Under the pieces are notes generated by a model. The model saw nothing but the letters and a program-made list of their open reading frames with translations, searched no databases and was not told the origin of the DNA. The position numbers and the translations under genes were made by a program. Below are positions 63,987 through 64,000 of a stretch of DNA of 64,000 nt, piece by piece. Position 1 is the first letter of the stretch. Each line of letters opens with the position of its first letter. This DNA comes from Roseomonas nitratireducens (lineage in GTDB: Bacteria > Pseudomonadota > Alphaproteobacteria > Acetobacterales > Acetobacteraceae). Location: NCBI RefSeq assembly GCF_017813355.1, contig NZ_JAGIYZ010000007.1, positions 1 to 64,000 on the forward strand, in the 5' to 3' direction.

Positions 63987-64000
63987 GGTGCGACGAAGGG

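Overview
The window is very GC-rich DNA with dense, overlapping genes and frequent GTG/TTG starts. Two-subunit protocatechuate dioxygenase, Bug-type solute receptors, several TRAP and ABC receptors, a hut operon and an AcnD/PrpF pair point to a free-living, metabolically versatile alphaproteobacterium. I infer Acetobacteraceae (Roseomonas-like), but no phylogenetic marker gene proves it. Nearly all of the window is chromosomal catabolic and transport gene content. The only mobile DNA seen is the first 20 codons of an IS5-type transposase at the left edge.

Layout. 0-5.7 kb (minus): a six-gene operon with an ACMSD-type amidohydrolase, an NMT1-type ABC importer (permease, receptor, ATPase), an isochorismatase-like hydrolase and a Gfo/Idh/MocA oxidoreductase. 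5.9-9.8 kb (plus): two SDR dehydrogenases, a NodB-type deacetylase and an orphan peptide-type receptor. 10.2-11.6 kb (minus): an orphan TRAP receptor and a PcaC-like protein. 11.7-13.6 kb (plus): a MetE catalytic-core protein and a LigI-like lactonase. 13.6-18.1 kb (minus): a complete TRAP transporter (P, Q, M), a maleate isomerase-type protein and a signal-less NMT1-fold protein. 18.2-19.8 kb (plus): an acyl-CoA dehydrogenase and a DUF2237 protein. 19.8-21.3 kb (minus): a two-subunit fumarase/tartrate dehydratase.

21.4-29.3 kb (plus) is a nine-gene operon: GST, CoA-transferase, CMD protein, three consecutive Bug receptors, enoyl-CoA hydratase, 2-hydroxyacid dehydrogenase and a GntR/HutC-type regulator. 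29.3-31.7 kb: an alpha/beta hydrolase with Ala at the nucleophile position, divergent from pcaHG. 31.8-42.4 kb: an amidase divergent from a class III aminotransferase, then a minus-strand run acnD, prpF, peptide-type receptor, penicillin-acylase-family enzyme. 42.8 kb: tRNA-Arg(CCG). 43-48.2 kb: housekeeping genes (GNAT, KefB-type antiporter, rhodanese, MAPEG-YbaK-MAPEG, HemW). 48.3-55.8 kb: lipoproteins, a SirB1-type protein, a split lactate-utilisation set (lutA, then lutBC) enclosing a 2OG-Fe oxygenase and a fasciclin lipoprotein, and an Smr protein. 55.2-60.5 kb: two tail-to-tail paralogous lipoproteins and a second, TakP-like TRAP transporter next to a PhyH-family oxygenase. 60.7-64 kb: hutHU with an 18-bp perfect palindrome resembling a HutC operator just upstream.

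Taken together this is a scavenging region. Ten extracytoplasmic receptors (or receptor-fold proteins) sit among enzymes feeding aromatic, C4-dicarboxylate, histidine, lactate and acyl-CoA pathways, but only three of the receptors have permease genes beside them.
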